64,000 nucleotides of DNA from CAWEYO01 sp963813315 (GTDB taxonomy: Bacteria > Pseudomonadota > Alphaproteobacteria > Rhizobiales > Rhizobiaceae). The stretch's first letter is position 1. Each line of letters starts with the position of its first letter. Positions 60,037 through 64,000 of this stretch are shown here, piece by piece. A program made the position numbers and the translations under genes. The stretch spans positions 248,001 to 312,000 of the forward strand of contig CAWEYO010000020.1 of assembly GCA_963813315.1 (NCBI GenBank), given 5' to 3'. A model generated the notes under the pieces. It saw only the letters and a list, made by a program, of their open reading frames with translations. It did no database searches and had not been told where the DNA came from.

Positions 60037-61023
60037 TCATCCCCCGTCAGGATGGTGCCTGTCGAGTTCCGACAGATACGCCACCACCGTTGCATGAGAG
60101 GTCGCGGCGGTAAGCGCCGAAATGACAAGCACGACCAGGGCGACGCCGAGATAGCCCGTCAGGCCAATTGCGAAACTGCCGAACAGCGCCGCCGCCTGGT
60201 CTGCTTCGGGCGTGGCGAGATTCATCGACGACCACCATGAGAATGCGATGAAGACGACGATTGCGGCAACTCCGCCCGCGGCCGCTCCCTTAATGCCGGT
60301 GAGCAGGAAATGCTGCCGGAACTCGCGTGCGATGAAGCTCGCCTCAGCGCCGACGAAGTGCAGCACCTCGATGATATGGCCGTTTCCTGCCATCGCGCCC
60401 CGGGTTGCGAAAACGACCGTCAGGACCGTGGCGGACAACATGAGGACGAGCACGGCCACGCCGATGGTCACCGTCGTATGCGCCATGGCGACCAGCCGGT
60501 CGACCCACGTGCGATGATCGTCCAATGTGGCGCTCGGGACATCCGGCGCGAGCATGGCGCGCATGGCCGCGAAGTCCGGCGGATCGTCCTGATCGATGGT
60601 GACGATGACCAGCCGGGGCACTGGCAGTTCGTCGATGTTCAGGCCGGCTCCAAGCCAGGGTTCCAGCAGGCGTGCCGTCGCTTCGCGGTCCACGATGCTC
60701 GCTTGCTTTACTCCTGCGAAGCCGCCGGCTATCCCCGCGGCGGTTTCCAGCGCCGCCTCCATGTCAAGCCCCTCCACGGGCTTGATCTGAATGGTTGCCT
60801 CCCTTGCGATCTGGTTTTCCCAAACCGAGGCTGTGTCGCGGACCAGCGTAACGGCGCCGAGCGTCAGGCAGGAAAGGAACGTCATGATTCCGATGACGAA
60901 GACGAGGGCGCGACCGGCGACGTTCTGCTCCGGCACGATCGAAGCGGTCTTGCGGTGCTCGCGTCGCTCGCTGGCCGCTCGGGCTTGCGGCGCCGATACG
61001 GTCTCGCCGCGCGGATCAGTCAT
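60037..61023 (-). CDS. ftsX: Cell division protein FtsX
   Basis: Permease-like partner of FtsE that controls peptidoglycan hydrolases at the septum. 328 residues; a cytoplasmic N-terminus is followed by helix 1 (ALVFVIGIMTFLSCLTLGAV), a periplasmic domain, then three C-terminal helices (for example TIGVAVLVLMLSATVLTVVF). The gene overlaps ftsE by 8 bp. Confidence 0.94.
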   Translation of the reverse strand: MTDPRGETVSAPQARAASERREHRKTASIVPEQNVAGRALVFVIGIMTFLSCLTLGAVTLVRDTASVWENQIAREATIQIKPVEGLDMEAALETAAGIAGGFAGVKQASIVDREATARLLEPWLGAGLNIDELPVPRLVIVTIDQDDPPDFAAMRAMLAPDVPSATLDDHRTWVDRLVAMAHTTVTIGVAVLVLMLSATVLTVVFATRGAMAGNGHIIEVLHFVGAEASFIAREFRQHFLLTGIKGAAAGGVAAIVVFIAFSWWSSMNLATPEADQAAALFGSFAIGLTGYLGVALVVLVISALTAATSHATVVAYLSELDRHHPDGG

Positions 61024-61675
61024 AGATGTCGAGCCTTCCGCCCGAGAGAATCATCCGCCGTGCGTCCACCTGCTCCATCAGGCCGAGATCGTGGGTAGCG
61101 ATGACAACAGCTGTGCCGAGCCGGTTAAGCTCGATAAAAAGTCGCAGGAGCCGGCGCGCCAACGGGGGATCGACATTACCCGTCGGTTCGTCGGCGAGCA
61201 GGATTTCGGGCTGTTCTATAAGGGCACGCGCAATAGCTGCGCGCTGCTTTTCGCCGCCGGAAAGCACCGGCGGCAGCACATGCATGCGCTCGCCGAGCCC
61301 CACCCATTTCAGCAATTCGGTTACATCGCTCCGGTAACTCGCCTCCTCGCGTCCACGCACCCTCAAAGGCAGTGCGACGTTCTCGTATGTCGTCATGTGT
61401 TCGAGAAGCCGGAAGTCTTGAAATACCACGCCGATGCGCCGCCTGATCATCGGCAGGTCCTGACGGGAGATGCGCGAACGGTCCTTACCAAAGACGGTGA
61501 TCAGCCCCCGCGTCGGCTTCAGCGACAGGAACAGCAGCCTGAGCAACGTGGTTTTGCCCGCGCCGGATGGACCGCTCAGGAACTGAAACGAACGTTTCGG
61601 AATGTGGAAGGAGATGTCACGGAGGATTTCCGGTCCCAGTCCGTATCTCAGGCCGACATTTTCGAAGCGGATCAA
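61016..61675 (-). CDS. ftsE: Cell division ATP-binding protein FtsE
   Basis: ABC ATPase, 219 residues. Walker A is SGPSGAGKTTLLRLLF, signature VLSGGEKQRAAIARAL and Walker B ILLADEPTGNVDP. The start MIRFENVGLRYGLGPEIL is typical of FtsE. The ftsE-ftsX order and overlap are conserved. Confidence 0.96.
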   Translation of the reverse strand: MIRFENVGLRYGLGPEILRDISFHIPKRSFQFLSGPSGAGKTTLLRLLFLSLKPTRGLITVFGKDRSRISRQDLPMIRRRIGVVFQDFRLLEHMTTYENVALPLRVRGREEASYRSDVTELLKWVGLGERMHVLPPVLSGGEKQRAAIARALIEQPEILLADEPTGNVDPPLARRLLRLFIELNRLGTAVVIATHDLGLMEQVDARRMILSGGRLDIYD

Positions 61676-61821
61676 TTTCTACTCTTGTTTCCGGGGAATG
61701 CCGGCTGCCAACCGTTTGTTTAAAATGGCCATCGATCGACGTGGTTAACCGCCGGTTGGGAAGCATTAACCATTTCGGTCTACCTCGGGAAGCAGGAACT
61801 CGAAAGGACAATCCGGGACGC

Positions 61822-62465
61822 ATGCCAGACCAGCGCAACGCACGCCCGGTTTCCGGCGAAATCATGGCCACGACATCGACCGAAGCGGCCAAGGCGCGTC
61901 CCGGACCCAGTTTCGACTTCGTCGATGCGGAATTCGAATCGTTAGACGGCGGGGTCGGCACGGGTGTCGCGCCGCGGCGCTATCCCGCCGACTCCCAGCA
62001 CGAGCCGGCCTTTACGCCGAATATATCAGTGCTGCGCAAGCATAAGGCTGCGCGGCCGGCGTTCGGACCGGCCCGCGCCGGACTATTGTTCTGGATTGCG
62101 GGCATTGGCGCAGCCGCCCTGGCTTTCTGGGTATCGGGCGGACATGCTCTCATGCGGCACGCTCTATCCTCTCCGGAAGCGCCATTCTTGGAGCCGCTGC
62201 GCATCGCCGGTCTCACCTCCCGCGTCGAGTATGCCGGCCGTCATGCGATGCCGCGTGTGGACCGGCAGGTCATGAAAGACGGGCGCGATACTGTGCCGAT
62301 GCCGCCGCTCAAAATCGACGTCACCGCTGGCGACGGCGCCACGAGGCGCTACAATCTGGGGACATCGGGGGCCCGATCGCGCTCGGACGCAAATTCGCCT
62401 TTGCGAGCCGGCTTCCGGTGCCTACAAACGGGGTGAAATCCGTTTCCGTCACTTTCGGGAACTAG
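61822..62465 (+). CDS. Hypothetical membrane-anchored protein, with an apparent frameshift
   Basis: About 214 residues after correction. I do not recognise a named family. The cytoplasmic part is followed by one helix (AGLLFWIAGIGAAALAFWVS) at about residue 93 and a short periplasmic beta-rich domain (EPLRIAGLTSRVEYAGRHAM). As written, the frame turns into ARSRSDANSPLRAG and stops at 62436. The neighbouring frame gives GPIALGRKFAFASRLPVPTN and ends SVSVTFGN at 62465. One more G in the run at 62367-62371 would join them. It follows the ftsEX pair in the opposite direction. Confidence 0.7.
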
Positions 62466-62575
62466 AGCAATTCCAGGAAAAGTGGAAACCGGTTTTCCGT
62501 CCGGAATTGCGTAGAAGAAGAGTTAGAGCGGCTCGCCGATTCCGTCCAAATCGGAACCGCTCCAACGAATAGGAA
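62463..62575. repeat. Intergenic palindromes before hpt
   Basis: AGAGCAATTCCAGGAAAAG to TTTTCCGTCCGGAATTGCG is one hairpin (62465-62512). TTAGAGCGGCTCGCCGATTC to AATCGGAACCGCTCCAA is a second (62524-62568). The first shares its plan with 54293-54405. Confidence 0.7.
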
Positions 62576-62582
62576 GAGCACC

Positions 62583-63125
62583 ATGCCTGTTGTTCGCGGC
62601 AAGGACATAGAGGTCCTGTTCAGCGCGTCGGCCATTGCCCGGCGAAATCTCGAACTTGCCAAGGAAATCGCCGAACGCGACTATCACGACCTTCTTGTGA
62701 TTTCGATCCTGAAGGGATCGTTCGTCTTTGCCGCCGACCTCATACGCGCCATGCACGATACGGGCCTTTCGCCGGAGGTCGAGTTCATTTTCATTTCCAG
62801 CTACGGCGCCGGCACGACCAGCGGTGAAGTGCGGGTGCTGCGGGACATCGACAACGAAGTGACCGGTCGCGACGTACTCCTGATCGACGACATCCTGGAA
62901 TCGGGAAAAACGCTGAAATATACACGCGAACTGATGCTTTCGCGCGGCGCAAGGAGCGTGTCGATCGCTGTGCTCCTCGACAAGCACACGCGGCGACAGA
63001 CCGAACTCAAGGCCGATTTCGTCGGCTTCGAATGCCCGGACTATTTTGTCGTAGGCTACGGCATGGACGTTGGCCATGCGTTTCGCGAGCTGCCCTTCGT
63101 TGGCATCGTCAAGGGCGACGCCTGA
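62583..63125 (+). CDS. hpt: Hypoxanthine phosphoribosyltransferase
   Basis: Salvages hypoxanthine (and possibly guanine) to IMP. The 180-residue product has the PRPP-binding motif DVLLIDDILESGKTLKY near residue 98, the N-terminal LVISILKGSFVFAADLIRAM and FISSYGAGTTSG. It is flanked by palindromic repeats on both sides. Confidence 0.94.
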   Translation: MPVVRGKDIEVLFSASAIARRNLELAKEIAERDYHDLLVISILKGSFVFAADLIRAMHDTGLSPEVEFIFISSYGAGTTSGEVRVLRDIDNEVTGRDVLLIDDILESGKTLKYTRELMLSRGARSVSIAVLLDKHTRRQTELKADFVGFECPDYFVVGYGMDVGHAFRELPFVGIVKGDA

Positions 63126-63134
63126 ATGGCAGCC

Positions 63135-63240
63135 TAGAGCATCGGACCCGAAAGTGGGTACCGGTTTCGGGAAAATCCGGTGCTCAAACAAAGAGATAGA
63201 GCAGCAGCGGCGATTCCATCGATGCGTCCGCTTCTCTAGA
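63135..63240. repeat. Intergenic repeat, family A (inverted copy)
   Basis: Reverse orientation of the element at 6765 and 16537: TAGAGCATCGGACCCGAAAG, CCGGTTTCGGGAAAATCCGG and CTCAAACAAAGAGATAGAGC in order. It separates hpt from cpdR. Confidence 0.78.
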
Positions 63241-63320
63241 CCTACGCGCGCTAATTCGAGCACAAACAGGTAGCCACGAGGATTCAGGGATCGTCAAGAT
63301 TTGCACGCGAGTATCGTGCG

Positions 63321-63707
63321 ATGGCAAAAATCCTGATCGTTGAGGACGACGAGTCCGTTCGTACACTCGCTGCCCGTGCGCTGGAGCGCGCCGGACATGC
63401 TGTCGAACTTGCCGGCGACGGCGCAGCCGGTCTCGCCCGCATTCGTGCCGCCGGCGGCGGATTCGATCTGATCGTTTCGGATATCCGGATGCCGGAAATG
63501 GATGGCATTGAGATGGCGAAGGCTGCTGCCTCGTCTTACCCCGGCCTTCGCATCCTGTTGGTTACAGGCTACGCCGACCAGCGAGAGCGAGCCGAGGACC
63601 TGTTGGGCGTCGTCGTCGATGTTGTGCAGAAGCCCTTCACGCTGGCGGAAATCAGGGAACAAGTCCGTCGGGCGCTTTGCCATGGAGACAATGCCAAGGG
63701 CGTATAG
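63321..63707 (+). CDS. cpdR: CpdR-type single-domain response regulator
   Basis: A 128-residue receiver domain without an output domain. The acidic pocket is ILIVEDDESV, the phospho-accepting Asp is in LIVSDIRMPEMDG (residue about 54), followed by LLVTGYAD and the conserved Lys in VVQKPFTL. CpdR tunes ClpXP-dependent degradation of cell-cycle proteins in alphaproteobacteria; its phosphorylation is controlled by the CckA-ChpT relay, which is not in this window. Confidence 0.92.
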   Translation: MAKILIVEDDESVRTLAARALERAGHAVELAGDGAAGLARIRAAGGGFDLIVSDIRMPEMDGIEMAKAAASSYPGLRILLVTGYADQRERAEDLLGVVVDVVQKPFTLAEIREQVRRALCHGDNAKGV

Positions 63708-63807
63708 AGCGCGATGACCCTTCCGGAAACGTCACCGCGCTCCAGCTCTTTGATTTCCGCATGATCTTTTCCAGAGATCGCCACGCACTTTTCGGGGTCA
63801 TGATCTA
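63705..63807. repeat. Palindromic repeat between cpdR and the CobW gene (family B-like)
   Basis: TAGAGCGCGATGACCCTTCC to GTCACCGCGCTCCAGCTC is one hairpin; the right part, GCATGATCTTTTCCAGAGAT to CGGGGTCATGATCTA, resembles the family B arms. The convergent genes end at either side. Confidence 0.55.
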
Positions 63808-64000
63808 ACCCCGCATTCCGGCAATCGCCAAAGGATTGGCCTCCATTGCGGCGCGATCGGGCGCATCGATTGAAGGCGTGTCGGTGAGCGCGGCAAAAAG
63901 CCGTCTGACATAGTCCGACGGCATGTCGATCATGATCAGCACGAGCCGCGTTCCGCGCCGACCGTCGGGCCAGGCCGGCAATCGCGCCGGCGGATGGAAT
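63805..64000 (-). CDS. CobW-family (COG0523) GTPase, C-terminal fragment
   Basis: Cut by the right edge; only the last 64 residues are seen. HPPARLPAWPDGRRGTRLVL matches the CobW C-terminal domain, in which a RTRLVFI-type strand follows a WPD motif. It ends with MEANPLAIAGMRG, as in rhizobial members. The metal specificity and the GTPase domain lie outside the window. Confidence 0.72.
   Translation of the reverse strand, partial: FHPPARLPAWPDGRRGTRLVLIMIDMPSDYVRRLFAALTDTPSIDAPDRAAMEANPLAIAGMRG

Overview
The window looks like a chromosomal segment of an alphaproteobacterium of the order Hyphomicrobiales (Rhizobiales), most likely a Mesorhizobium-like member of the Phyllobacteriaceae. The evidence is the GC-rich codon use, the serC-serA-purA block, aerobic CobS/CobT cobaltochelatase genes, an RpoH box sigma-32, CpdR, MetX/MetW under a SAM-II riboswitch, and many rhizobial-style intergenic palindromes. 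The organism was inferred from gene content only; no database search was possible.

Layout. 0-16.7 kb: housekeeping genes, mostly on the minus strand. These are a membrane-anchored hypothetical protein cut by the left edge, purA, serA, serC (with a candidate serC leader RNA), an Omp25-type porin, 3-hydroxybutyryl-CoA dehydrogenase, etfB-etfA, a rhomboid protease, a corrinoid adenosyltransferase, YihY and EamA membrane proteins, rpoH and an RluD-type pseudouridine synthase. A tRNA-Glu(CTC) gene follows at 16.75 kb. 17-27 kb: one long minus-strand operon. It encodes a glycerol-type ABC importer (binding protein, two permeases, a small membrane protein, two ATPases), then DhaL, a DhaM-type EIIA, HPr, enzyme I, an unrecognised HTH-like protein and DhaK. 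This reads as import of a triose or polyol coupled to PEP-dependent phosphorylation by a self-contained phosphorelay, and it is the best candidate for an unusual system here.

27-45 kb: an LTA-synthase-like phosphoglycerol transferase with a doubtful metal ligand, a TusA-like protein, a lipoprotein L,D-transpeptidase, accA, xerD, aroK-aroB, a CorC protein without most of its membrane domain, an orphan Phd-type antitoxin, bolA, a J-domain protein, cobS-cobT, an RTX metalloprotease, a queuosine-precursor transporter behind a preQ1-I riboswitch candidate, and rpmB. 45-64 kb: DUF3108, a DMT exporter, gloB, a methyltransferase, DUF1194, an MFS efflux pump, parD-parE, metX-metW, hisC-tyrC, DUF2125, a ChaC-like cyclotransferase, plsC, a YdcF protein, ftsE-ftsX, hpt, cpdR and the C-terminus of a CobW-family GTPase.

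Two patterns run across the window. First, at least five genes (at about 50, 2440, 43535, 52035 and 62370) carry single-base frameshifts just where the other frame continues the expected protein. Two are in homopolymers and one is in serA, so some or all may be sequencing errors. Second, intergenic spaces hold several families of palindromic repeats, including a 53-bp hairpin unit in three tandem copies and a roughly 165-bp double hairpin present twice.
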